NCBI GenBank assembly: GCA_014529385.2 | Contig: CM043943.1 | Coordinates: 102,591,855-102,655,854, forward strand | Reading direction: 5' to 3' | From: Adiantum capillus-veneris | Lineage: Eukaryota > Streptophyta > Polypodiopsida > Polypodiales > Pteridaceae | Length of the DNA: 64,000 bases | Part shown: positions 32,168-44,935 of the stretch, in pieces | Layout of the letters: each line of letters starts with the position of its first letter | Position numbering within the stretch: position 1 is the stretch's first letter | Notes under the pieces: model-generated | Seen by the model: only the letters and a program-made list of their open reading frames with translations | The model's database searches: none | What the model was told of the DNA's origin: nothing | Program-made: the position numbers and the translations under genes

Positions 32168-32824
32168 ACTTTCCACACCACACTCACCCTTCTTTTGTTA
32201 TCTAATTACTACCACACTGTTTAAACATACATGTTCCTTTACTTTATTTATGATACTGGTTCGTTAAAACAACCCTTCAAACAGTATTTCAAACAATTGT
32301 CAAGCAAGAAGTCGTCCAATTTTAAACCAACAACCCTTGGATTAGGTTCACTCAAGAATCTCTACTGGCGCTATTATGTCCGATCGGTATATACATTATT
32401 TATAAAAACCCTTGTCCTCATGAGCGTCCCATACCGCTCGACAAGTACTCGTTGTGCTAATCTGGACGTACTCCCGTCACAGCAACAACGGTGCCAATCT
32501 GAGCGTCATCCTCACGCCACGGCAAAACAAAACTACAGTATCCAGCGGGGCTAATCTGGGTGTACTCCCACCACAGCATCAGCGGTGCCATCCTGGGCGT
32601 CATCTCACGCCTCGACAACTGCCACATAATACCAGTGCTAATAAGTAGAGATACTTGAGAAGAACCATACCGAAGGTTTTGGACAAACATTCTTTCCTAT
32701 AACAACCAGTTTAACCGGACAATCTTTCCTACTTGTCAAACATATGACGCGTTTCTTGGGGTTAAGCCCCGTGGTTTCGGTCCGTGTTTTCTTTTCATAA
32801 GGTAAATAATATATTCCTATGGTC

Positions 32825-32989
32825 TCGCATATGCAATGATGCATAACTTGAAACTGCAATACTAACCTGTACCATAGCTCCGATTGGTCCGATTGGTGGA
32901 GACATAGCATTTTCCGCAGGGATTCCATCGTTACTTGTACCAGCTTCATGATCATTGGTGCCTTGTGTTCGAGCACGCTTTGGAGCCAT
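32825..32989 (-). other. Possible Gag-like N-terminal frame
   Basis: The minus-strand ATG at 32989 gives MAPKRARTQGTNDHEAG and then PIGPIGAMVQ, a basic-polar start of the type seen in chromovirus Gag. The frame loses coding character at CAG-GTTAGT, which also looks like a splice donor. Uncertain; may be chance sequence in a long LTR. Confidence 0.25.
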
Positions 32990-33439
32990 TTTTTTGTACT
33001 ACACTTATGTTATACACTTAGAACTTTAAATTAGTCAATTTTCCTAGTAATCTCCTTGTTTTCAAAGAGAGTCTGTAATTTGAATCCTCGCCAACTCGGA
33101 TTCACACTTAGTGTTGTTGTTCTACATCTAATTTCTATACACCAAATATTTTCTAATCTTAATTAATAAATTGAGTGTGTAAATTATGAGTGAAAGTTTA
33201 GGAATGCATTACTTTTATGCATGAGATTTCTAATCCAATTCTAACTTCAATTCTATACTTCAACTAAATCAATTTTTAGTATTATTCAAAATTCTATTTA
33301 ACCTAATTGACAATAACATTGGTGAATGAGAATTTCATCATGTATAATAAGAATACGATGAGTTCTCTTATGTATTAACTTTCAATTAACAATATATAAG
33401 TTAATAGTGAAGATGTACTAACTAGAGAGAATAGGTATA

Positions 33440-33935
33440 CTTAGAGAGATTAGAGTAAGAGAAAACATATACACACATCTTTTCTAAAGTTAATTGAATC
33501 TCCCCAATCTATTAGAGAGATTAGAGTAAAAGATAACACACACACACACACATATCCTTCTTAAAGCTAATTGAATCTTACTAATCTATTAGAAGATTAA
33601 AGTAATAATAGATAGCACACACACACATGGCTAATTGAATCTTACTAATCTATTAGAGAGATTAGAGTAAGAGATAGCACACATACACACATATCATTCT
33701 TAAAGCTAATTGAATCTTACTAATCTATTAGAAGATTAGAGTAATAATAGATAGCACACACACACACACATAACTAATTGAATCTTACTAATCTATTAGA
33801 GAGATTAGAGTAAGAGATAGCACATACACACACACACACATGGCTAATTGAATCTTACTAATCTATTAGAGAGATTAGAGTAAGAGATAGCACACATACA
33901 CACACACACGCATATCCTTCTTAAAGCTAACTGAA
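33440..33935. repeat. Minisatellite, seven units of 65-76 bp
   Basis: GATTAGAGTAA-type words occur at 33449, 33519, 33595, 33660, 33734, 33803 and 33873. Each unit has TTAATTGAATCTTACTAATC, ATTAGAGAGATTAGAGTAA and a short CA microsatellite. Two variants (AGAGATTAG and AGAAGATTA) partly alternate. Confidence 0.88.
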
Positions 33936-34658
33936 TGCTCAATCAATACACACCTTATTAGTCCACTAGAGTTTTTGCTCTCTAGTGGTTTGTGGACGCC
34001 TTCTCTCTAAGAGAAGTGGCAGCACTTCGTGAGCGCTATAGAGGTAATCTCTATGTCTAAAGTGTGAGCATGGATGCTCTATTTATAACAGAAAGAAAAA
34101 CGTCCAACTTTTTTTTTTCAAAAAAAGCATTTTTTTATTTTTATTTTTAATAAAAAAATATTTTTTTATTTTTTTTTTCAAAAATCATATCCGCGTTTTT
34201 GGTACCTTTGTGGTACCCATGAGCTTGACCACTTTGTCATTATCATCAAAAGATAAGGCCACTCCTTTCCATGTGATAGTGTGTCCCACTTTGTCCCCTC
34301 CTATGTGATCCATGTGCCTTCATTTGTCATCCCTATGTATTCTTTTGTCTTTATAATTATTTTATTTATTTTCTTAATGATAATTTACTTTACATTTTTA
34401 AGTTAAACTTTACAGTCTTATATTAACTTTACAGTAGTAAAAGAAAATTCTACAATCAGTAAATAAGTCTTGCAATAAGTTAATTAGTGATTCATATAGC
34501 TAAACATGTCAGAATTTTGTAGCGTAAATTTTAATTTCTAGGTTTTCTCAACTTACGATTCATAATTTGAACTTGAATATCTTAAATAATGAGTGATGGT
34601 TAAAAAAATTCAAATGCGTAATAGAACTTGTGTGAAATTTGAAAGTAGAGACCTTACA

Positions 34659-34671
34659 ATCTCCCCAACTT
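34659..34671 (-). other. Polypurine tract of the chromovirus
   Basis: Minus strand AAGTTGGGGAGAT immediately before the LTR. Confidence 0.75.
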
Positions 34672-34687
34672 AGAATTTGAGATGTCC

Positions 34688-35611
34688 TCATCTCAAGAAC
34701 AGTGAAGGGTAATCCTTAAGAAGGGATGTCTCATCTTCCCAAGTAGCATCTTCTATAGGAAAATCCTTCCATAAGATAAGATGTTCTTTGATGGATCTAT
34801 TCCTAAGCTTTCTCTCTCGAGTTTCTAAGATAGCATCAGGCTGGAGTTGTAGAACATCTTGAGCAGGTAAAATGATTTGCTCATCATCAAGGACATGGTC
34901 AAGGTTATATACATAAGGTTTTAACAGACTTACTACATCATGCACTTTGAGATGAGAAGGGAGTTTTAGTCCATAAGCTTGATCACTTACAACCTTGATT
35001 ATTTCGTAAGGTCCACAATATCGGTAGCTAAGCTTCTTATACCTTCCGAGAGATAGATTGCTCTTTTTGGGCTTTACTCGTAAGAAAACTTTGTCACCTT
35101 CTTTGAAAATCCGATCAGATCTTTTTAAGTCGGCGTACTTCTTTTGTCGATCTTGAGCCGCTTGAATATCCCTTCGAATAGCTTTGGTTTGAGCTTCCAT
35201 TTCTTCAAGCATTTTCTTTGAGGCTTCTACCCTTATAGTGGGGTCAGAAAAGTTAAGAGGTGATAAACATTCTTGACCATAAAGAGCATTAAAAGGTGTC
35301 ATTCCAATACTTCTATGAGTAGAGGAATTGTATGCATACTCTACCAAGGGTAGGTATTGAATCCACTTGCGAGGTTCCCTATTGCAGTAGGCTCTAAGGA
35401 TGTCTTCAATTACTTGATTAACTCTTTCAGTTTGGCCATCAGTTTGAGGATGATAAGCAGTACTAAAACATAATTGGGTTCCAATAGCTTGAAACAATGA
35501 TACCCAAAACTTTGAAGTAAACTTGGCATCACGATCACTAACAATCCTCTTGGGTAAACCATGAATTCTGAAAACCTCCTTCACAAACAGACGAGTTACG
35601 ATTGTGTTGAC
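34688..35611 (-). pseudogene. Integrase C-terminal half with chromodomain (chromovirus)
   Basis: The uninterrupted frame runs from about 35611 to the stop at 34688. It begins within the integrase core: FVKEVFRIHGLPKRIVSDRD contains the second catalytic Asp, and STAYHPQTDGQTERVNQ the Glu. It continues through AYNSSTHRSIGMTPFNALYG, the KGDKVFLRVKP/YCGPYEI segment, and ends in a chromodomain: LRNRSIKEHLILWKDFP, IEDATWEDE. Chromodomains of this type direct integration to heterochromatin. There are no stops in about 300 codons, unlike the Copia sequence around it, so it is a rather recent arrival. The first half of pol is missing. Confidence 0.88.
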
Positions 35612-36235
35612 TGTTACGAATAGTAGTTCTTTTATACTTGCTAATGCACTTTATATACCTAGGATCAAAAAGAACCTTTTGTCTGTATCTACACTTCCTA
35701 TACTTGGTTTTGTTGTTAAATTTGTGGATGACATATGTACATTTCATGATCTTAGTTTTGGTGACCAAATTGTTGAATCTAGGATTTTGTTCTATGGGTT
35801 GTATCAGCTCACTTTGTACGACAAGTGTGGACAAAATTTTGCAAATGTAGTTGTGGATACAAAGGTTGTTTCAAATGCAAAAGCTTTGGCATACATGTTT
35901 TGGGCATCTGAATATTGTGAGTTTGCTACCATTGTAGAAATCTGATATGGTTGCTTCTTTGCCACCTCTTGGAGCACCTTCTAAGCATGTTTGTGAAGGT
36001 TGTATTTTGGGTAAGATGCATCGTGCGAAGTTTCTAAAGGATCGTTCAATAAGGGCTACATGCAGATTGCAACTTGTGCATAGTAATGTTTGTGGGCCTA
36101 TGCAAACTCCATCCTTAGGCGATTACCTATGTTTTGTGACTTTCATTGATAATTACTCTAGGCATACATTGGTATATCCGCTTAAAGCTAAGTGTGTTTC
36201 AAGAAATTTCCAGTTATGGCTGAAAATGTCTCTAT
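35612..36235 (+). pseudogene. CoE pre-integrase domain and integrase start
   Basis: Resumes CoE with LYIPRIKKNLLSVS, FVVKFVDDICTFHD, then finger residues, a stop near 35943, CEGCILGKMHRAKF and NVCGPMQTPSLGDY, FIDNYSRH. The catalytic Asp of DVCGP is Asn here. It is cut at about 36235 by the TIR element. Confidence 0.8.
36227..36235. repeat. Probable target duplication, left of TIR element
   Basis: TGTCTCTAT against TGTCTTCTAT at 40527-40536, one base longer; both align to the same codons of CoA (TGCCTTGAA). Confidence 0.55.
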
Positions 36236-36241
36236 AACACC

Positions 36242-36259
36242 AATTTAGGAATTTTGGGA
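36242..36259 (+). repeat. Left 18-bp TIR
   Basis: AATTTAGGAATTTTGGGA; perfect inverse of 40509-40526. Six bases (AACACC) between the presumed duplication and this TIR have no partner on the right. Confidence 0.8.
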
Positions 36260-36780
36260 CTTATTCAAGTCCCATTTTTCAAATTACAAAAAGAAATTAC
36301 TACTTTTTAAGGGTTTTTTTTAAATATGAAATCAACATACTTAGATGATTTTTGTATTTATGTAGAGAATACATGAATTTGTCTTACTTTGACCCCACTT
36401 GATAGAGAAATCTCATAAAATCTAGAGACTACCACAATGTCCAACGGCTACTTTAGATGACAATTTTAATAATAATTTATTTGTATTTTATGACTAAGAA
36501 TCTATTTTATGTGAGTACTTTTATTAATTTTTGTCATAAGGGCTACTTTCATTGACAATTTTAGTCAATCTAGATTTAAATTTAATGACTGAGAGTTTTT
36601 TTTATTTGACTGCTTGCATTAACTTTTGCTTTGAATCTAAACCTTAGGAGATACAAGGCTTGGTTTTCATATACAAAATTGACAAACAAAGACTCAAACT
36701 TAGAGTTTTACTTGTGCTTATACAACATAACTTTATGTTTTTTTTAGAACTTTTCAAGGTAAGTATGAAGAGTTCACTCC

Positions 36781-37490
36781 CTTGATGCTCTTCAACTAGA
36801 CCTAGAGCAAGCTCAACCTTATCCATGTAGGTGTCCAAACTTTACGTGTATGTGGTCAAAGCTTCTATCTAAATAGGTATGTAAAGAATATCCAAACTTG
36901 ATCTAGGTGGTGTAGGCTCAAACTTAAGTTGGAGCCTCACCACCACCTAGACTTAGAGGAGGCTCAAAGATATGCATAAATAGGTTTTCAAACTTGAATT
37001 AGGCGGTCAAGGATCGAACTTAAGTTTGAGCCTCAACACTTACTAGAGCCACATGTCCTCAAAATTTTGTCAATGGAGATGAGAGATCTCACCTACAAGC
37101 CTGTTACTTATAACTACTCCCTTGTTTGATAAGCTCGCTTGATGCTCTTCAACTAGACCTAGAGCAAGCTCAAAAAATGTCCATACTTCGTATGGATGTG
37201 GTCAAAGCTTCTATCTAAATAGGTATGTAAATAATTTCCAAACTTGATCTAGGTGGTGGAGGCTCGAACTTAAGTTGGAGCCTGACCACCACCTAAACTT
37301 AGAGGAGGCTCAAAGCTATACATAAATGGGCTTTCAACTTGAATTAGGTGGTGAAGGCTCAAACTTAAGTTCGAGCCTCAACACTAACTAGAGCCACATG
37401 TCCTCAAAATCTTGTTAATAGAGATAAGCGATCTCACTTGCAAGCCTACTACTAACACCTATTCCCTTGTTTCATAAGCTGGCTTGAATA
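36781..37490. repeat. 357-bp tandem duplication with internal hairpins
   Basis: CTTGATGCTCTTCAACTAG starts at 36781 and 37138. Each unit contains a near-perfect inverted repeat around AACTTAAGTT (AGGTGGTG-GAGGCTC against GAGCCT-ACCACCACCT) and a second, weaker one. No coding sense seen. Confidence 0.88.
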
Positions 37491-37733
37491 TAACACAATC
37501 AAATTCCCTAAAACTTTGGTGGATAAGGTTTTCTTTGAGGAAACTTATCTCTGTTGTAGAGCATCTTGGCACATATTTACAATGATGAAAATATCAATGT
37601 TAGGCTATGTAGACACCAAGAAATAGTGGCTACTCAAAGCTGTCTCCTAAGGTTGGGCTATAGCAAGAAGTCAGTTTTCGAAGATGCTAATGATCATTGG
37701 CTATTGTCTAATAACCACATCTGCACAATGAAC

Positions 37734-38486
37734 TTATGGTGCCCTCAAATCTAGAGTTTCTCTTGGAATTATCATATTTGTATTGATGGTGCTCCTGTAT
37801 GTCCAGCTTGGTGGCATGGCAGCTAATGGCAAGCTTGCATTATGAGCCTTGTAGAGAGCAGAACAGCCACATATCCACGACACCAATATCTGATCTCGAG
37901 TCTCTCTTTTGTAGGGAGGCACACTTTGGCTAGTTTTTGAAGGTTGCGATGGCATGGGATTCTTGTTGTAGGGAGGCACACTTTGGCTAGTTATGGAAGT
38001 TTGCGGCAGCACCATGGAAATCGGATGAGGATTAGCTGAATTAGGAGGTAAAAGGCACTTGGAGGTGTGGCTGCATGTTGGTACATCTGCCCAAATGTCA
38101 TCGAAGGCAGAGGCTAGTTGTTGGTGCTGGCTAATTCAGGAAGGTGTTGGCTGACCAAATGTTGTTGAAGGGAGATGTCTGCCTGTAAGTATTGACTAAC
38201 TTAGAGGCACCCTGGGTAGTAATGAGGGTCCTGACGTAGATGTTGGCTGGCTCGCAAGGGGTCTATAAGCAAAACCAGGAGCTTGATCTGGTGTACTCGA
38301 GGAATGTATGCATACCGAGAGGTTTGATCTGGTGTGAATTGCGACATGGGAGAACTCCCTTGATATTGTGCTGGCCGTGGAACCTACGATGTAGCCCCTG
38401 CAATTTCTGTGTGTAGAAATGTTTCCTCCTTGAGTTTGCATCGGGTCCATTGGTGTTCCATCTTGAGGGGGCGGAGTGGACGTCAT
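37734..38486 (-). other. Possible proline-rich coding relic
   Basis: Two minus-strand frames, 38486-38196 (MTSTPPPQDGTPMDPMQTQ) and 38015-37734, are rich in Pro, Ser and Gln, and contain two copies of SQSVPPYN/K. A 57-bp tandem duplication (37911 and 37968) explains the latter. Not recognised; it could be a degraded transposon gene or chance. Confidence 0.25.
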
Positions 38487-39600
38487 GGCTGCAGCACAGC
38501 CTTCTTCGACAAGCTAACTAGAAACGGTTATAGAACAAGACCTATGCAAAGCAGAAAGACCAGGAAGGGCACGGGCTGATCCCATTAGATGAACTATGGG
38601 AATGCAACACAGATTGAGCTCTATCAAGAGATGAAGAGATCTTACTTAATGATGAACATAAGAGGAAAACCTCGACAAAGAGCTCTGTAGAGAAAATTGT
38701 CAGAACCCCTTCAGGCTCCACTATCTGACTTGTTCTTTTTGTTGGTGTGATGAGGGATGGGTACCATGGAGACTTCTGTGCAGGTGAGCGTTAATTGCAG
38801 GGCAGGAATCTTCTTTTGGACTCTCACATGCACGCGCTGCAAGACAGCTTCCTTGCTATTTCTTAACTACATGCTAGAGAAGGAACAATAAGGCATCTAT
38901 GGCGAGCTTGTTTTCGAGGGAGCTATGGCGAGATTTCCTGCTAAAATCTCACGTCAAATTCAAATTTCAAACTTGACGGAAGTTCAAGGCATCGTTAGTT
39001 TTAACGTTTTTATGATGACGTTTGCTAGGCGGAGAAGGTGCACGCTCCAAACTCAAGGTGCAAGCTCCAACTCAAGTTCAAGGATGGATGAGGACTAACA
39101 CATAGCACTCTTCAAAGAATTTGATATCCGATCGTAACTCATAAGTTTGATCTTTGCAGAGTTTGAATTCTAACTCAAGTTTTCAAGTAGGTGCTACCCA
39201 TGTTGGAAAAAAGTACGCATGGAATCTTGCACAGATTCCTTGAGCAACCAGACGTCAATGCACGCACGTGCGGGAGCAATTACCAACAGGCAAGGTTGTC
39301 AGCCCATGTGGTGTAGGCATGAGCACCAAGGGTGCGGCATCATCCTCAGCAAGAGCGGCAACTCAGATGGAGGGACTGGAAGGGGTTTTATATTTTTTTC
39401 TTTTAAATCACAGGTTTTGAATGTGCAACACTAAAAATACCTTGCTTAGGTGGTTAGCGCAAAGAATGCAAGCTGGACCTGCAAATCCTCAGGAGGGCCC
39501 TAAGTGTTGTTGCTCCATGTGCGCTTAGAAAGGAATCCAAGAAGATTTGTGTGCAATATAGATGAAAGAAGCTAGTAGGAAGGGAAAATGAAATTAGTTA
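38487..39600. other. TIR element interior, no gene recognised
   Basis: Short frames only. The pieces AAGGTGCACGCTCC and AAGGTGCAAGCTCC repeat near 39040-39070. Confidence 0.35.
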
Positions 39601-39614
39601 GAATCTCTTGAAAT

Positions 39615-40508
<894 letters not shown>

Positions 40509-40526
40509 TCCCAAAATTCCTAAATT
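40509..40526 (-). repeat. Right 18-bp TIR
   Basis: Perfect inverse of 36242-36259, directly followed by TGTCTTCTAT. Confidence 0.8.
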
Positions 40527-42460
40527 TGTCTTCTATTGTACTATAGGCACTCTCTGCTCCGATTGAGGGGGTGTTTATGTCTCATGAGTTTAATGCATAT
40601 ATGGCTGATCGTGAGATAAAATACCAATGTACAGTGCCGTATACACCTCAACAAAATGGTGTTGCTAAAAAGGAAAAACGGGTCGCTTACAGAGATGGCA
40701 CGATGTATGGTCAAGAGGCAAGATTTGCCACATTTGTTTTGGCTCAAAGCTATCATGTGTGTTACTTATGTACTTATTAACAAGTGTCCTACAAAAGCTT
40801 TTCAGTCTATGACTCTTCATGAAGAATGGCATGATAAGAAGCCATCTATTGATCACATGCGTAATTTTGGTTGTTTAGCTTATACTTTGGTGCCACAAAC
40901 GCAGCACAAGAAATTGGATGATAAGGTTGTTTAATGCATTTTTGTTGGTTATAGTATTGAAAGCAAAGGTTACAGGTTATACCATCCACAAACAATATGT
41001 ATCTTAGTTTCACAACATGTTGTGTTTGTAGAAGATTCTATTTTGCCTTTGTTTTCATGTACCAGAGACAATAGTGTAAGCTCAAAGGACACGTATGACA
41101 CTTTGTTGCCTCTTTTTAATGGTGAAAACTTGAAAATAAATTCCAATGAGGCATATGTACAACCTGTGGGGGTTTCTAAAAATGCTAGGATTAACCTATC
41201 AGTAATGCAGATGTACATGATGTACCTGATGTGGATGTACCTGATGTGGAAATGGCTAAGAATGAGAGGCTAGAGGTATGCCAAAAGGGCTAGTACATAT
41301 TTCATGTGACAGTGAATTGGATGCACTTATGTCTAGTCGTACTCATCCAGATTCTTGCCATGCATCTTATGTGTCAGATTGTATTGCTTTGGTTGTTTCT
41401 AGTCTAAGTGATGTGGAGGACCCTCTTTCTTTTGATGAAGCACATAATCCTGAAAATTGAATGGCTGCCATGCAATCATAATATGATGCACTTATAAAAA
41501 ATGACACATCGACTTTATGTGATTTGCCTCCTAGAAAAAAGGCCATTGTTACAAAGTGGGTTTACAAGCTGAAATGTAAGCCGGATGGTGAATTTGATTG
41601 GTACAAGGCTTGACTTATTGCAAAAGGTTATGCATAACAAAAAGGCATAGATTATGAAGAGACTTTTTCTCCCACTTATCATATGACAAATGTTCATTTT
41701 CTATGTGCATTGGCAGTTCATTTTGAATGGGATGTACATCAATCAGACATTGTTACTGCTTTCTTGAATGGTGATATATTTTAGAAAGTTTATGCAAAGC
41801 AGCCTCGTGGTTTTGTCAAGAAAGAACAAGAAGATAAAGTGGGTAAATGCAAGAAAGCTTTGTATGGGTTGAAGCACTCTCCTCGTGCTTGGTGTGAGAA
41901 AGCTGACATTCATTTGGTTAAACAAAGCTTTCGTAACAATCCAACAGAAAGCATTTTGTATGTAAAGTGTGAGGGTGATGTATTTCTCATCATCGTTTAT
42001 ACGTAGATGATTTGTTGACTACTGATCCGAATGAGACACACATTGCCAAATTCAAGGCTAATTTGAATGTTGCTTTCAAGATGAAATACTTGGGGCTTTT
42101 GCATCATTATTTGGGCATACAGTTTAAGCAGTGTGATGGTGATATTGGCTTGTGTCAAACAAGTTGGTTTGTGTCAAACAAGCTACATAGAGACATTACT
42201 ATACAAGTTTTATTGCTACTCCAATGGAAACAGGTTTGAAATTGAGTGTTTATGATGTCAGTGATCCTACCGATGTCAATCTTTATCAAACTACTATTGG
42301 ATGCCTTATTTATGTATGCAGTACAAGGTCAGATATTCAATTTGCAATCTCACAAGTTAGCAAATTAATGCATATCTTAGGGTCTAATCATTGGCAAGCT
42401 ATCAAGATGATTATTTGCTACTTGCGTGGCACTTTACATCTTGGCTTGTTTTATCCCAAG
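40527..42460 (+). pseudogene. CoE integrase end, linker, RT and partial RNase H
   Basis: Resumes with MSHEFNAYMADREIKYQC and PYTPQQNGVAKK, EEWHDKKPSIDHMRNFGCLA, linker frames 41022-41460, then RT pieces: [24 protein letters not shown] and a stop, ALYGLKHSPRAWCEK, a damaged VDD box (stop near 42005), MKYLGLLHHYLGIQFKQCDG and METGLKLSVYDVSDPTDV. It ends at LHLGLFYPKG where the truncated LTR begins. Numerous stops and shifts. Confidence 0.85.
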
Positions 42461-42572
42461 GGGCTAACTTATCTTTCCATTGTGCACTAAGCAATATACT
42501 CTATGTTGTGTGCCTTGAGCTTCTTCATCTTCTCCAAGCTGTGTGTGTTTCCATGCAATCCTAATTCCAACA
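42461..42572 (+). repeat. Truncated 3' LTR of CoE
   Basis: Only the last 112 bp of the LTR remain (GGGCTAACTTATC to CTAATTCCAACA), joined directly to RNase H sequence. GGG at the join is shared by both partners, which suggests a deletion at microhomology. Confidence 0.85.
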
Positions 42573-42980
42573 AATTCTCTACAAGTTTTACCTATTTTTT
42601 ACCCTTTGACATGTGAATTGCATTGCTTCAATGCTTGAGAATGCAAGTGGCCCTCATATGCTAATTGATAGCATGCTATGTGAATGATGTTATGCTCCGC
42701 AAACTACATTGAAAATGCATGAATATACTTGGAATGCTTCTAAACGTGCCTAATTAATTACACATAATTCTACATGCAATATTAACCATGTTTGCAAGTT
42801 TAGTCAATCATGCTCTCTTTTTATGCATGCTAAAGAAATGAATGTAACGAGTGTAGAGGTTTATTAGTGTAAATATTGGCTTTTGTAGCATCTTTCAGTT
42901 GGTATATACTGCTTTTTATTGGTTAGGTTGTTTTCTTAAATACAAAAAGATTGATAAATAAATATATGTGGATCCGAATG
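42573..42980. other. AT-rich sequence, no gene recognised
   Basis: Short frames only. Nothing supported. Confidence 0.4.
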
Positions 42981-43420
42981 AGCTATACAATTATGATACT
43001 ACAATATCATGAGGACATGGATTCACAAAATGTAGCTGAAGGTGAGGTGGATAAACCAATATCCACTCTTGTGGACACATTAGATGCACTTTGGGGCAAA
43101 TGATCACTCTACTTGAGATGCAAAACAAAGGCAAACAAATGGAAATTCAAAAGATGTTGCCACCCAAACCAAGAATGAATGATCATGAGGCAGGTCCTAG
43201 TGATGAGGGAGCCCAGGGGCCAAGATGGTAGCACCAAGATTTTAAGCCACCTAAATTTAATGAGTCTTTGCACAATTGTACGGGAGATGCAATGGAACAT
43301 TGGCTCTCTAACTAATAGCAATGGTTTAAATTGTGCAACACTTATGATTATGGGAAATGTAGTGGAGCAATGGCTCTCTAAATAGCAAATGCTTTGAGCT
43401 GTGCCACATTTATGATGGTG
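42981..43420 (+). pseudogene. Gypsy Gag relic (GyH)
   Basis: The translation in mixed frames gives KPPKFNESLHNCTGDAMEHW and LSN-QWFKLCNTYDYG, the PPKFNGS...A-WL-type start of plant Gypsy Gag. Broken by stops and shifts. Confidence 0.5.
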
Positions 43421-43899
43421 GCATAAAATAGATCAATGAATGGTTCATTTGATTTTAAAATTCAATCATATGAGGAGAAGCTAAGTTTTGAGATTACACG
43501 TGTAGCACAATCTGATATTGTGCTAAGCTAGTAGTGGCATGCTAGAAGAAAGCCACTTATAGATTTTTGATTATGTGTACTAATTTCAAGATGATGGCAA
43601 GCAGTTGATGATTCATGGGGATCCGAACTTTCCATAAACAAATCTATTGAAAGCCACCGAGTTACTCGTGATAGAGTGTAAGCATATTTATCTTTTTTAT
43701 ATTTCAAAGATAAATGTGTGTGCCTCCTAAGGTGGACATGACACAAAGTAGAGGTAGCATAGCTCCTGCTCAAGCTCTTTCTAAAAAGATATGAGTAGAA
43801 TTGAGTGATATTCAAATCTGACTTACCTTCTGATTTGCCTCCACATAGGAATGTGGAGAACAAGATTAATTTTGTGTCAAGAGCATCTCTAGTCACAGA

Positions 43900-44620
43900 T
43901 CACCTTATATAATGAGTCTGAACGAGGAGGCAAAAGTCCAGAAAGTGATCAGTAAGTACTTGGAGAAGGGCTTGATCCGATTTTGAAAAAGAAAGATGGA
44001 TCATTTGGAATGTGTATTAATGAAACATAAGCTGGAGACTACATGACTTTAAGTAAAACTACTACTAAGCACAGATATCTTATGCTTGGAATAGAGAATC
44101 CCTTAGATGCCATATATGGAGCCATCATTTTTAGTAAAATATATTTAAAGAGTGGCTATTATCAGATAAGGATGAGGGAAGAGAATTTATATAAGATTGC
44201 TTTTAGGACCAGCTTTGATCAATACAAGTATTACTAATGCCTTTTGGTCTTACCAATCATGGGTCGTTTTGTAATTGATTTATTGATGATGTCCTTGTAA
44301 TTTATAGTAGGAATTTGCAAGAACATAAACCCCATTTGTATGCAGTCTTTCAAGCTTTTGACCAAAACCACAAAAAATAATAACTTTTCGATCTTTTCTT
44401 TGTCTTTCATCTCGTAAGTTATTCATTTATAGCAACTCCTATGATTGATTTGTTGCAATATAACTTTAGAATGAACTAGCAGGCAATAAGAGAGTTTTGA
44501 ATTTTTGAAGCATGAAGTAGCTTCAGCCCCAATATTCAAGGTTGTAGATCCAACAAAGCATTTCAATCTACATACATATGCTAGTAGTATTGTTGTTGGT
44601 GGAGTACTAAGTCAAGATGG
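43900..44620 (+). pseudogene. Gypsy RT and RNase H relic (GyH)
   Basis: Reading across frames: KYLEKGLIR, KKKDGSFGMCINE, then KTTTKHRYLMLGIENPLD, IFSKIYLKSGYYQIRMREEN, KIAFRTSFDQYKYY, MPFGLTN and FIDDVLVIYSRNLQEHK (the Y/F-x-D-D box), then VASAPIFKVVDPTKHFNLHT, YASSIVVGGVLSQDG from the start of RNase H. Segments between are missing. Chromovirus-like RT wording. Confidence 0.75.
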
Positions 44621-44641
44621 AATCCTAATGGATTTTGAGAG

Positions 44642-44935
44642 CTTAGAAAGGATCAGGCATGAGTTGGCAAGGGACAAGGTGTTTGAAGGTAGAAGTTCAA
44701 TGGGTTCACCTCCAAGAGGGCGGTCTAGCATGAACTCGGCATGAAAGAGGCCCAAGACCCTAAGGGCAATAAATATGGTTGGGTAGTGAGTTGAAAACCA
44801 TGCCGTTGATTGGTTTTGCTTCCAAAGAAGCATGGAAGGGAGTGGGAAGAAATTAAGAGCAAGGCAAGTGAGGGGAGAGCTGAGAGTTGGAGGCCATAGC
44901 TAGAGAGGGGGAGCACATGAGCTCGTCATAGTACG
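44642..44935 (+). repeat. Partial LTR, copy 2
   Basis: About 290 bp related to 29574-29853. It follows the GyH RNase H relic directly, so it may be a GyH LTR fragment. No primer binding site is seen after it. Confidence 0.55.

Larger units (their letters stand above)
31784..34658 (-). repeat. Long chromovirus LTR (about 2.9 kb)
   Basis: On the minus strand the unit starts TGTAAGGTCTC right after a polypurine tract and ends GGGACCTCACA, so the ends are TG...CA with a 9-bp imperfect terminal inversion (TGTRAGGTC). A TATA box (TTATAAATAGAGC) lies on the minus strand at about 34090-34078. A minisatellite is inside. Caution: a short Gag-like frame (MAPKRARTQGTNDHEAG, minus strand from 32989) could instead mean that the LTR is shorter and followed by the start of a second unit; I saw no primer binding site to support that. 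Confidence 0.6.
31784..35611 (-). mobile_element. Chromovirus fragment (3' half) in CoE
   Basis: Minus-strand Gypsy of the chromovirus type: integrase end plus chromodomain (35611-34688), polypurine tract, then LTR (34658-31784). The 5' side ends abruptly against CoE at about 35611. CoE sequence between Gag and the pre-integrase domain is missing, so a deletion took away the rest of the chromovirus together with part of CoE. Confidence 0.82.

Noticed and set aside
33060-33120. TTTGAATCC-TCG-CCA resembling a tRNA 3' end or its complement as primer site
   Set aside because: The spacing from T-loop to CCA is too short for a tRNA acceptor stem and no other tRNA arms are present.
33440-33935. Regularly spaced repeats reminiscent of a CRISPR array
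   Set aside because: The spacers are themselves repeated, unit length varies, and the context is a plant LTR; it is a minisatellite.
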